From positions 1-36,610 of the forward strand of contig JABDBQ010000026.1 of NCBI GenBank assembly GCA_013288555.1: DNA of 36,610 nt, read 5' to 3'. Shown here piece after piece: positions 23,878-31,342 of the stretch; position 1 is the first letter of the stretch, and every line of letters starts with the position of its first letter. The notes beneath the pieces are model-generated. The model saw only the letters and a list, made by a program, of their open reading frames with translations, was not told where the DNA came from and did no database searches. The DNA is from Bacteroidota bacterium. GTDB lineage: Bacteria > Bacteroidota > Bacteroidia > CAILMK01. Both the position numbers and the translations under genes were made by a program.

Positions 23878-25395
23878 CTAACGCATCCCACAACCGTTGC
23901 GACGCGGCATTTCGTATAATGATAACTTAATAGTCCTTGATATCCAGTTATTTATATTAAAATAATACATCCATGACGGAATTCCGGAATAGACCTGTTT
24001 TGCCTCAGGATGGTTTTTTGTAAAGGCAAGTTCATCTTTTTCGCGATCAAAATAAACAAGTATCTGGCGATTTGCTGTATATGTATAAATAATAGCACTA
24101 TCAAGATTTTTTTTATTTAGCGAGATAAAATAGCTGAAACCAAAAGGTTTGTAAAAATAGCTCTGCATCCCGTTAAAACTGTAAGGCTGATCGTCGCTGC
24201 AAAACATAACAGCCTTGCTGTTCCAGTATTTATCATGAATCACTTCATACAAACTGTATGGATCAGTTTTGGGTTTGAGCAGCAATATGGCAATGATGGC
24301 AACATTCATCACCAGGAAAAATCTGAATAAAAATATACTCAGGCGCCGCTTTTTTTCAAAAAAATCATACAAATGATTGTATGATAAGGCCAGAAAAACC
24401 GGTACGGCATCAACCAGTGGGAATAAAAACCTGGGTTCTTTATGCCCGATTATAAAATGAATGATGAGATAAGGGACTACAGAAATAATAACAATATTTT
24501 TGGAAGATTTAATAATTGCAATTATTGCTGCCGCAATTACAATGATACTTACAGGAGGGATCATATCGATAAAAGACCAGGCAAAATATTCCCACCAGGG
24601 ATAAACACCGAAACTACTGGCTTTGCCATCTATTATATTGACTTTAAAGTAATTCCACGCTGTATTTACCCATTCGTCATAAAACCAGTGGTCGCATAAA
24701 ACACCTATAGCAACAGCGAATGCAGCAGGGATAAAAATATACATGATTTTATCAAACCGGAACTTTTGAAAAAATATGCACCAGATGAGTAACCCGGCAA
24801 TCAGAAATCCTGTCTGATAACGAAATACAAATGCAAAACCAATCAAAAAACCACATGCCAAAAGAAAGTAATTATTTTTCCTTGAATGAGCAATCCAGGC
24901 GCAACCAAGACCCGCAAAAAACAATGAGCCCGATATACTTTCTGATGAAAAATTGGCATGGATATAAGGCAAGAACCAAAGACATGCATAGCAATACAAT
25001 ATAAACCGTTTGGCGCCCAATTCCATGACCCAGTTGAGACTTATTAGCGTGATAAACGTCAGGCAAAACCACCCTATGATGGATGCAATTATCCTAAGTA
25101 GAAATGTGGTAAGGATTGGATTGAAAGGAGATCCGCAGATTTTTGCAACCAGAAATACCATTGCAGGTTGGGCCGCAGATCTTAAATGCGCTGCAAATTC
25201 CCATGCCAGATCTTTTTCATTAATGACTCCTGATTTATATCCCCCAAATTCAAGGATCTGAAAAAGCTGATCGGGATGATAGGTCCAGTTTACAACCCAG
25301 GCGCATAGCAGATGCGTTGCCAGGCTGAAAACCATACAGTTCCTCGCAAGTTTTTTCACCCGCCTATCTATTGATAATTCCCCTATGTTCAACAT
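23878..25395 (-). CDS. GT22-like (Alg9/PIG-B-type) membrane mannosyltransferase homologue
   Basis: The 505-residue polytopic protein opens with a cytoplasmic stretch, then a first helix followed by YHPDQLFQILEFGGYKSG (39-56) and DLAWEFAAHLRSAAQP. This is the GT22 signature, where HPDE..Q..E and W.RS..P form the donor site; D42 is the likely catalytic carboxylate. Around ten hydrophobic segments follow, and a soluble C-terminal domain of about 110 residues ends the protein. GT22 enzymes use polyprenyl-phosphate sugars on the outer face of the membrane. Bacterial members are poorly characterised, so the sugar and acceptor are unknown. The neighbour 51 bp downstream is also GT-C-like. Confidence 0.82.
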   Translation of the reverse strand: MLNIGELSIDRRVKKLARNCMVFSLATHLLCAWVVNWTYHPDQLFQILEFGGYKSGVINEKDLAWEFAAHLRSAAQPAMVFLVAKICGSPFNPILTTFLLRIIASIIGWFCLTFITLISLNWVMELGAKRFILYCYACLWFLPYIHANFSSESISGSLFFAGLGCAWIAHSRKNNYFLLACGFLIGFAFVFRYQTGFLIAGLLIWCIFFQKFRFDKIMYIFIPAAFAVAIGVLCDHWFYDEWVNTAWNYFKVNIIDGKASSFGVYPWWEYFAWSFIDMIPPVSIIVIAAAIIAIIKSSKNIVIISVVPYLIIHFIIGHKEPRFLFPLVDAVPVFLALSYNHLYDFFEKKRRLSIFLFRFFLVMNVAIIAILLLKPKTDPYSLYEVIHDKYWNSKAVMFCSDDQPYSFNGMQSYFYKPFGFSYFISLNKKNLDSAIIYTYTANRQILVYFDREKDELAFTKNHPEAKQVYSGIPSWMYYFNINNWISRTIKLSLYEMPRRNGCGMR

Positions 25396-25402
25396 AAAGT
25401 GT

Positions 25403-25410
25403 CAAAAATA
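25403..25410 (-). promoter_or_regulatory. -7 box at the GT22-like start codon
   Basis: TATTTTTG on the - strand (complement of 25403-25410) matches TAnnTTTG and leaves only 7 nt before the ATG at 25395, again predicting a leaderless or nearly leaderless mRNA. The -33 region is not convincing. Confidence 0.35.
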
Positions 25411-25451
25411 ATTGAATTCCCGATGAAAAAATTATAACCCGCAGATAAGGT

Positions 25452-26279
25452 TTAAAACAAGATATAAGATAGCCCCACTGAGACCTGAATGCCTGATAAT
25501 TGTGCTGTTAAAACCCGTGGATAATAAAACCCGAAATCTTTAACACCAAAATAACCATCCGGCATCCATAGCGTACCATTGTTAAGCGTTACTTCCGGAT
25601 TGAGCGCTTCCAATGAAAAAGAAAAGTCAGCGTTTAAGCGGGAGTAAAGCGGGTATGTTAATGTTGCTGATGCATTAATTCCAAAATTATTTTTGGTTTG
25701 ATAATTATATATGTTTGAATTGAGTGGCCCAGGATCATAGGAACCTTGATCGAATTTATAAAAGGTCTGTTGGTTTTGAAATTGATACATAAAAAATGAA
25801 CCGAATATAGCTCCGCATTCAAGGCTTAACATAAACTTATTAAAAGATATATCGTAGCCCACTTGTAAGGATGCAAAGCACATTTTTGTTATGGTTGAAG
25901 TATTGAAATTGTCATAACTGTAAACAGTATCTGATTTAGCTGATTTGGGATTTGACAGCACAATAGGAGGGCTGCTGAGCTGAGCAAAATAATTGCGGGT
26001 ATCATTTGGCAAATAATCAAACCGGAAATTGACAAATAAATTGTTTTTTTTGAATGGCCTTCCTTTTACGTTTGCTGAAAAAACCGAAGAACCATGATCG
26101 GGTTTTAAATTACCATCATTGAAGAAGTTAACCCTATCGTTTGTTTCATCCAGGTTAAAACTCCGATAACCGGCGGAAAAGCCATATTCCATCCGGTATT
26201 CATTTATTCCCTGACCATTTGCAATAATTGGAATTGCAGCAAAAGTGATAATAAAAATATGGTAATATTTGAATGCCAT
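25452..26279 (-). CDS. Putative outer-membrane beta-barrel protein
   Basis: The 275-residue product has a signal peptide (MAFKYYHIFIITFAAIPIIANG, cleavage near residue 22). The remainder alternates short amphipathic strands rich in Tyr, Phe and Gly with polar turns (YGFSAGYRSFNL, LFVNFRFDYLP, LSLECGAIFGSFFMYQ, ADFSFSLEAL, GIQVSVGLSYILF). It ends on Phe, as many outer-membrane barrels do for BAM recognition. I estimate 8-12 strands. It has no TolC-like helices, so it is not the missing outer-membrane channel of the neighbouring RND pump. It has a strong promoter of its own. The exact family is not recognised. Confidence 0.7.
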   Translation of the reverse strand: MAFKYYHIFIITFAAIPIIANGQGINEYRMEYGFSAGYRSFNLDETNDRVNFFNDGNLKPDHGSSVFSANVKGRPFKKNNLFVNFRFDYLPNDTRNYFAQLSSPPIVLSNPKSAKSDTVYSYDNFNTSTITKMCFASLQVGYDISFNKFMLSLECGAIFGSFFMYQFQNQQTFYKFDQGSYDPGPLNSNIYNYQTKNNFGINASATLTYPLYSRLNADFSFSLEALNPEVTLNNGTLWMPDGYFGVKDFGFYYPRVLTAQLSGIQVSVGLSYILF

Positions 26280-26295
26280 TTATTTCATTGTCATC

Positions 26296-26327
26296 CAAAT
26301 ATAAAGGTATTCGACCAGATGAGCAAA
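26296..26327 (-). promoter_or_regulatory. Canonical Bacteroidota promoter of the barrel-protein gene
   Basis: On the - strand TTTG (complement of 26324-26327), 20 bp, then TATATTTG (complement of 26296-26303) fits both boxes with ideal spacing. The -7 box ends 16 nt before the ATG at 26279. This separates the barrel gene from the RND operon upstream of it. Confidence 0.7.
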
Positions 26328-26370
26328 ATGAAATTCCTGAATGTTAAATCTCCATTCATTTTCTAATCGT

Positions 26371-26390
26371 CAAATTTTAAAATTCCCAAA
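26371..26390. repeat. AATTTGGGAATTT tract at the RND-adaptor stop codon
   Basis: On the - strand, directly after the adaptor TAA, the sequence reads TTTGGGAATTTTAAAATTTG. The same words follow the arginase-like gene's stop codon at 8440-8464. There is no coding potential. Confidence 0.55.
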
Positions 26391-27506
26391 TTATTTCCCT
26401 ATTCTCACTTTCTGGCCTTCATTCACACTTTGGCCAAGGTTCAGCGCAACCAGGTCGCCCTTATTCAAGCCACTCAAAATGGAAACTGAGATGCCATCAT
26501 TCTGCCCGAGAGCTACCGGCTGAAAATGAATGGAACTGTCTGATTTTATGACGGGTACAAGATATTGTTTTCCCTTTACTACAAGTGCATCCGTAGGGAT
26601 CTGGATAAAACTGCTCGAAGGATGCTTGATGGTCACATTTACATAACTCCCGGGGATTATTTCATCATTTTTGTTAGGAATATCTATTTCCACCAGCATC
26701 ATTCGTGTTTTGGGATCAAGTTCCCCGGCAATACGGGTGATGGTCGCATCAATTTTCAAATCCGGTTTCTCGGTCATTCCTATTACAACCGGATATCCAG
26801 GTTTTAGATAAGCGGCATCCCTTTGTTCGGCATATACGTAAAGCCTTATTTTATCCAGGTTGGAAACGGTAACCACCGGTTGTGCACTTGTCTGAGAACT
26901 TGTAGCATTTTGTACTAAAGCTCCGGGGTCAATAAAACGTGCTGTTACGGTACCATCAAAAGGTGCAATGATTTTCTTGTATTGCAGCTGTTCGGCAAGT
27001 GATCCAACATTTGCTTCAGCTGTAGCCACATCTGTCGCAGCCTGCTCTTCATCCTGGGCTGATATATATTGCTTAGGGAGCAGGGCTTTATCGCGCTCCA
27101 GAATTTTCTTTTTGTTTTGAAGGTCTGCCTGGGCCGCTTTGTACTGCTGATCAATCTCAGGTGTTATTAATGTTGCAAGCACCTGACCCTCATGTACTTT
27201 TTGCCCTTTGTCAACAAAAATTTTGTCCATATACCCACTTGTTTTTGCATAGAGTGTAACACTAGCATACGGATCTGCTTCCCCGATCAGGTTAATATCA
27301 TTATTAGGTTTGTCAAAACCGGCTTTGATTGCTTTTACAACAGGGCCCGCTTTTTCTTCACTGGTAAGTTTTACGGTTTGTTTTTTTATTTCGGTTTTGT
27401 TTTTGTTCGAAATAAAGAAAACACTGATCCCGGCGATAAGGGCAAGAACAATTCCCCCTATCAAAATCCTGAATGTCCCATTTCGTGTCGTTTTATATTC
27501 TGTCAT
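26391..27506 (-). CDS. RND efflux periplasmic adaptor (HlyD/MFP family)
   Basis: The 371-residue adaptor has one N-terminal membrane anchor (about 13-32) and no lipobox. Two lipoyl half-motifs flank a short alpha hairpin: GYMDKIFVDKGQKVHEGQVLATL (about 88-110) and IIAPFDGTVTARFIDPGALV (about 179-198). A beta-barrel domain (KIRLYVYAEQRDAAYLKPGYPV) and a membrane-proximal domain (IPTDALVVKGKQYLVPVI, GLNKGDLVALNLGQSVNEGQKV) follow. It joins the inner-membrane pump to an outer-membrane channel. It is transcribed after the permease gene, 108 bp away across an inverted repeat. A TolC-type gene would be expected next but is absent. Confidence 0.92.
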   Translation of the reverse strand: MTEYKTTRNGTFRILIGGIVLALIAGISVFFISNKNKTEIKKQTVKLTSEEKAGPVVKAIKAGFDKPNNDINLIGEADPYASVTLYAKTSGYMDKIFVDKGQKVHEGQVLATLITPEIDQQYKAAQADLQNKKKILERDKALLPKQYISAQDEEQAATDVATAEANVGSLAEQLQYKKIIAPFDGTVTARFIDPGALVQNATSSQTSAQPVVTVSNLDKIRLYVYAEQRDAAYLKPGYPVVIGMTEKPDLKIDATITRIAGELDPKTRMMLVEIDIPNKNDEIIPGSYVNVTIKHPSSSFIQIPTDALVVKGKQYLVPVIKSDSSIHFQPVALGQNDGISVSILSGLNKGDLVALNLGQSVNEGQKVRIGK

Positions 27507-27524
27507 CTTTTTGTTGTTATAAAG

Positions 27525-27614
27525 AGTAAGAGGTGAGAAGTAAGAGGTCTAATGTAATGTGACCTGTTTACTTCTGACATACCTTCTTACTTCTCACTTT
27601 TCACTACTTACATT
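27525..27614. repeat. GTGAGAAGTAAG inverted repeat between RND permease and adaptor
   Basis: Arms GTGAGAAGTAAG at 27533-27544 and its exact complement at 27586-27597 enclose 41 bp. Degenerate extensions of the same unit surround both. On the - strand the tract begins immediately after the permease stop codon. It may fold in the mRNA between the two coding regions, so it could alter the ratio of the two products, but that is inference. Confidence 0.65.
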
Positions 27615-30600
27615 TCATTTCTCTCCCTCCGGCTCGGCCAATTCACTTAACGCGGCATGAAGCCCTTCCGTTTCTTTTGCAAATTTTACATCCAGCATAT
27701 GCATCGTCGGTTCTGATTTTCGGAAAATGGAATAGATCAAAGGTACAATCAACAGGGTTACAATAGTTGCCATCATCAATCCACCCATCACAGCCCTGCC
27801 AAGAGGCGCATTCTGTTCTCCACCTGCTCCTGAGCCAATAGACATGGGTATCATTCCCAGTATCATTGCCAGAGCAGTCATCAACACCGGGCGCAAACGG
27901 GTTTTGCCTGCTTCCAGTGCAGCATCCATTGCGGTCATTTCCGGGTGCTTGATCCGTATTTCATTTGCAAAGCTTACCAGCAAAATGGAATTGGATACTG
28001 CTATACCTACGGCTACGATTGAGCCCATAAGGGAAACCGTATTAATCGTTGTGCCTGTAACAACCAGCATCCATAATATCCCAATAAAGGCGCCCGGAAC
28101 CGCAAATAAGATAATGAATGGATCAAGCCATGATTGAAACAGCACTACCATAAGCAGGTAGACCAATGCGATGGCCAGGATGAGTCCAAGACCTAAAGTA
28201 GAAAATGAACTGTTCATTACTTCGGGTTGCCCTCTCATAACTACATGCATCCCTTGTGGCATTTTACCTATATTCTCGATCTTTTTTTCTATAGCGGAAG
28301 AAACCGATCCCAGGTCATGTCCCTGGACATTGGCCGTAATATCTATAACCCGTGCGACAGTATAGTGGTTTATCAGGTTATATTCATTCTCGTATGTCAT
28401 GCTGGTAAGATTCCCAAGGGTCTGCGTTTGCGAACCCGGCAAATCTGTGGGTTTTTCGGTTGTGGTTGCATTAGATACCAGGTTGCTGCTGGTAATAGGC
28501 ATATTGGTCAATGAAGAAATTGAATTCAACTTTGCATAAGGCACTTTTACGGCAACGATATAGTTGACATTATTCTGAGGGTTGATAAAAAATGCCGGAG
28601 CCACCATTGTACTCGATGAAAGCGCGATGAGCATATTGTTCGAAATATCGCGTTCTGATAAGCCAAGCTGGCTGGCCCGAAGCCTGTCTACATCAAAACG
28701 AAAGGCGGGATAATCCAATACCTGTTTGATATTGACATCTTTGGCTCCCGGTATGGTTTCCATTTCAGCCTTCAGCTTTTTAGCATAAACATAGGATGAG
28801 TCATAATTAGCATAGGCTATCTGCACATCAATGGGGGCTGAAAGCCCGAAATTCAATACCTGGTTTACTATATCTGCAGGCTGAAAATAAAAACTGCAAC
28901 CGGGGAAATTATTTCTAAAATCCTGCCTGATTTTATCGGCATAAATTACGGTTGGTTTATGATCCGGTTTCAGTGAAATAAGGATTTCGGCGTCCATACT
29001 CCCGGCATTGTCAGTAGGCACAAAGGCCAGGTTGTATGAAACCGGAACGCCGATCATATCATTTACATGCTGGAGGTCTCCGGGTGGGATAATTTTTTGA
29101 ATATCGGCCTCAGCCTGGTCCACCAGTCTTTCCGTTTCTTCGATCCGGCTTCCTGTTGGCGCCCGGAAATGTATTTTCATCATCCCGGTATCTGTAGTGG
29201 GGAAAAAATCAAGGCCAACTACAGTCACCAGCAATCCTGAAATAACCATAATGGCAAATGCTATTGAAAGCACGATTTTCTTGTGAATAAGAAACCCATG
29301 AAGCAAGCGTCCATAAGCATCCCTGAATTTTTCAAAATTTTTATCTCTTGAGCGATTAAACCTGTAGGATATTCGTTTGAACCAACCCCCTTCAGGTACA
29401 TGATCTTCAGGTTCATTGGCGAAATCGTGGTGGGGTTCATTTTCCATTAGCATACGCGCCAATGTAGGTACCAGCGTTCGCGAAAGGAAATAAGATGCCA
29501 TCATGGCAATAACGACTGATAGAGCCATGGGTGTAAACAGGAATCGTGATGGCCCGGTAAGAAGCACAACCGGGAAAAACACAATACATATAGCAAGGGT
29601 AGCCATGAGCGCAGGGGTGGCTATTTCCTGGGCTCCTACCAATATCGCAATGGTGAGTGGCCTTCCGAGACCCCTGTTACGGTGTATGTTTTCAATCTCT
29701 ACAGTGGCATCATCCACAAGCATACCTATGGCGAGGGAAAGTCCGCCAAGGGTCATGATATTCAATGTATTGCCTGTCAGGTTTAAACCAATAATGGATA
29801 CCATAATAGACAACGGAATGCTGGTACAAACAATGACCATACTCCGCCAGCTGCCCAGGAAAAACAGGATCATCAGGGACACAAGAATAGCAGCCGTTAT
29901 GCCCTCGTGCAGTACATTATCTATAGAGTTTCTTACGAAAACGGATTGATCAAAATCCACGCTCAGGTCCAGGCCATTTGGGGCTGTTTCTTTGATAACC
30001 GGTATCATGGCCTTGGCTGCGTCAACCACCATCAGGGTACTTGCAGTTGATTTTTTGAGGATGGAAAGATAAGTTGCCCTTCTTCGGTCGATACGCACAA
30101 CATTCAACTGATCCGCATAAGAATCTGAAACTTTAGCAACGTCACCGAGCCGAACAATTTGTCCGTTGACTACTTTTACAGGTATATCATTAAATTCTTT
30201 TACAACATCAGGGCTGGCATTGAGGGCGATATTATATTCTTTGGTCCCGATCCTTGCTGTACCGGCGGGAATAATAATGTCTGAGATCTGCAATGCATTA
30301 ACCACATCAATAGGTGATAAGCCCTTTGCCTGGGTAACCTCCGGATCAACGTCAACTACAATTTCCCTGTTTTTACCGCCAAATGGAGCCGGGGTAGAAA
30401 GACCTGGAACGGTAAAAAGTTTTAAACGAATAAAATTAAGGCCATAGTCAAATATCTTATCTTCGGAAAGGGTTTTACTGCTCATGGTGATTTGTGCCAC
30501 CGGAACGTTGGACGCATTGAACTGAACTACGATTGGTGGAGTCATTCCGGGCGGCATTCCCCGTAATGAAGCTGCAGAAACTGAAGTCATTTGTGCAATG

Positions 30601-30917
30601 GCAGCGCCAATATCAGTCCCTTTCTGAAAATAAATACGCAGTATAGATAAGCCGGGCTGGGTTTGTGATTCAATCCGGTCAACTCCATTTACAGATGTAG
30701 AAATGCCTCTTTCGCTTAAAAAAGTAACCTTTTTCTCCATTTCGCTGGCGGAAAGGCCGGGGTAGTTCCATACCACGCCCACAACAGGGATATCTATGGA
30801 CGGGAAAATATCCACGTTCATGTTGAAAATGGACAGAGTGCCCATAAGCAGTATAAAAAACGAGATAACACCTATCGTATAAGGCCGCCTAATGGCCAGC
30901 CGCACAATCCACATCAT
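27615..30917 (-). CDS. RND-family efflux permease (AcrB/MdtB-like, atypical proton relay)
   Basis: The 1100-residue inner-membrane pump has the full RND duplication: twelve membrane helices and two large periplasmic porter/docking loops. Helix 4 carries the proton-relay pair D402-D403 (GMLVDDATVEIENI). Helix 10 reads VGIAVSNSILLVSFANEIR, with Ser where AcrB has Lys940. The N-terminus MMWIVRLAIRRPYTIGV and the VVWNYPGLSASEMEKKV segment place it in a subfamily distinct from classical AcrB. As I recall, that subfamily usually has permease before adaptor, which fits the order here. The start has two adjacent ATG codons. Substrates cannot be inferred. The C-terminal tail is short and acidic. Confidence 0.94.
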   Translation of the reverse strand: MMWIVRLAIRRPYTIGVISFFILLMGTLSIFNMNVDIFPSIDIPVVGVVWNYPGLSASEMEKKVTFLSERGISTSVNGVDRIESQTQPGLSILRIYFQKGTDIGAAIAQMTSVSAASLRGMPPGMTPPIVVQFNASNVPVAQITMSSKTLSEDKIFDYGLNFIRLKLFTVPGLSTPAPFGGKNREIVVDVDPEVTQAKGLSPIDVVNALQISDIIIPAGTARIGTKEYNIALNASPDVVKEFNDIPVKVVNGQIVRLGDVAKVSDSYADQLNVVRIDRRRATYLSILKKSTASTLMVVDAAKAMIPVIKETAPNGLDLSVDFDQSVFVRNSIDNVLHEGITAAILVSLMILFFLGSWRSMVIVCTSIPLSIMVSIIGLNLTGNTLNIMTLGGLSLAIGMLVDDATVEIENIHRNRGLGRPLTIAILVGAQEIATPALMATLAICIVFFPVVLLTGPSRFLFTPMALSVVIAMMASYFLSRTLVPTLARMLMENEPHHDFANEPEDHVPEGGWFKRISYRFNRSRDKNFEKFRDAYGRLLHGFLIHKKIVLSIAFAIMVISGLLVTVVGLDFFPTTDTGMMKIHFRAPTGSRIEETERLVDQAEADIQKIIPPGDLQHVNDMIGVPVSYNLAFVPTDNAGSMDAEILISLKPDHKPTVIYADKIRQDFRNNFPGCSFYFQPADIVNQVLNFGLSAPIDVQIAYANYDSSYVYAKKLKAEMETIPGAKDVNIKQVLDYPAFRFDVDRLRASQLGLSERDISNNMLIALSSSTMVAPAFFINPQNNVNYIVAVKVPYAKLNSISSLTNMPITSSNLVSNATTTEKPTDLPGSQTQTLGNLTSMTYENEYNLINHYTVARVIDITANVQGHDLGSVSSAIEKKIENIGKMPQGMHVVMRGQPEVMNSSFSTLGLGLILAIALVYLLMVVLFQSWLDPFIILFAVPGAFIGILWMLVVTGTTINTVSLMGSIVAVGIAVSNSILLVSFANEIRIKHPEMTAMDAALEAGKTRLRPVLMTALAMILGMIPMSIGSGAGGEQNAPLGRAVMGGLMMATIVTLLIVPLIYSIFRKSEPTMHMLDVKFAKETEGLHAALSELAEPEGEK

Positions 30918-31040
30918 AATATCAGGGGTCTATTACCTAAAAAGAACTGCAAAATTGCATTTTTTTCTCACCCTTCAACACAAATATCAGGCCGAAAGAA
31001 AAAAAATGTGTTGGAACATAGAATAAGGGGAGGAATGAGA

Positions 31041-31127
31041 CAATGTGATGATGTGATAATGTGCTGATGCCCGCCCGTATCGAAAAGGCATGTTCGGGCG
31101 GGTGCTGGTGTGCTAATGCGATAATGG
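31041..31127. repeat. GATGTGATAATGTG tract interrupted by a CCCGCCCG hairpin
   Basis: CAATGTGATGATGTGATAAT with GTGCTGATG (31041-31069) and GGTGCTGGTGTGCTAATGCG with ATAATGG (31101-31127) are degenerate copies of one short unit. Between them an 8-bp GC stem, CCCGCCCG (31070-31077) with CGGGCGGG (31095-31102), encloses a 17-nt loop. The layout suggests that the hairpin inserted into an existing tract. Confidence 0.6.
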
Positions 31128-31153
31128 ATAGCGATGGAGAGATAGATATCGGC

Positions 31154-31179
31154 GTAGAGAAAAGGCATTGCCTTGTCTC
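31154..31179. repeat. GTAGAGACAAGGCA palindrome, copy 1
   Basis: This 26-bp near-palindrome has arms GAGAAAAGGCA and TGCCTTGTCTC (one mismatch), preceded by GTA. It matches the reverse complement of 31281-31306 at 24 of 26 positions. See copy 2. Confidence 0.7.
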
Positions 31180-31280
31180 CTTTTGTGTTGTTATGTATTG
31201 ATCAATCCATTTTATTATCAACCGATCATTTTATCTGACGAATGATTTAGGACCATCGTGCCCGTTTGATTTCTCCCGGG

Positions 31281-31306
31281 GAGACAAGGCAGTGCCTTGT
31301 CTCTAC
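31281..31306. repeat. GTAGAGACAAGGCA palindrome, copy 2 (inverted)
   Basis: GAGACAAGGCA, one base, TGCCTTGTCTC form a perfect 11-bp stem, followed by TAC. Its orientation is opposite to copy 1, with 101 bp between them. Two inverted palindromes around a short unique spacer is the arrangement of REPIN-type elements. Confidence 0.72.
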
Positions 31307-31310
31307 ACAT

Positions 31311-31342
31311 TCCTAAGGCCTAACCCCTGATTCCTGTCCCCC
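31311..31342. repeat. TTAGG-family repeat at the giant T9SS gene's stop codon
   Basis: Read on the - strand, directly after the TAA stop, the sequence is GGGGGACAGGAATCAGGGGT then TAGGCCTTAGGA. It shares GAATCAGGGGTTAGG with the queA end (20469-20483) and TAAGGCCTAA with 18543-18574. Confidence 0.65.

Larger units (their letters stand above)
30918..31342. other. Long gene-free stretch made of repeats
   Basis: These 425 bp separate the RND permease start from the giant T9SS gene's stop. I find no credible coding region. From left to right: A/T-rich permease leader; degenerate GATGTGATAATGTG units with an embedded GC-rich hairpin (31041-31127); a palindrome at 31154-31179; about 100 bp of AT-rich unique sequence; an inverted copy of that palindrome (31281-31306); and a TTAGG-type tract up to the stop codon (31311-31342). 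A permease promoter must lie here, but no TAnnTTTG match is evident. Confidence 0.7.

Noticed and set aside
25452..26279. Outer-membrane channel (TolC) of the RND pump
   Set aside because: The product is too short, has strand-rich rather than long helical sequence, and is driven by its own canonical promoter.
29503..29949. 148-codon frame on the + strand
   Set aside because: It is entirely antisense within the RND permease gene, and its composition (Met, Thr, Ile rich) is that of a shadow frame.
30937..31221. Open frame of 94 codons on the - strand in the gene-free stretch
   Set aside because: It runs through the repeat tract and hairpin, has a low-complexity composition, and lacks start context or any recognisable motif.
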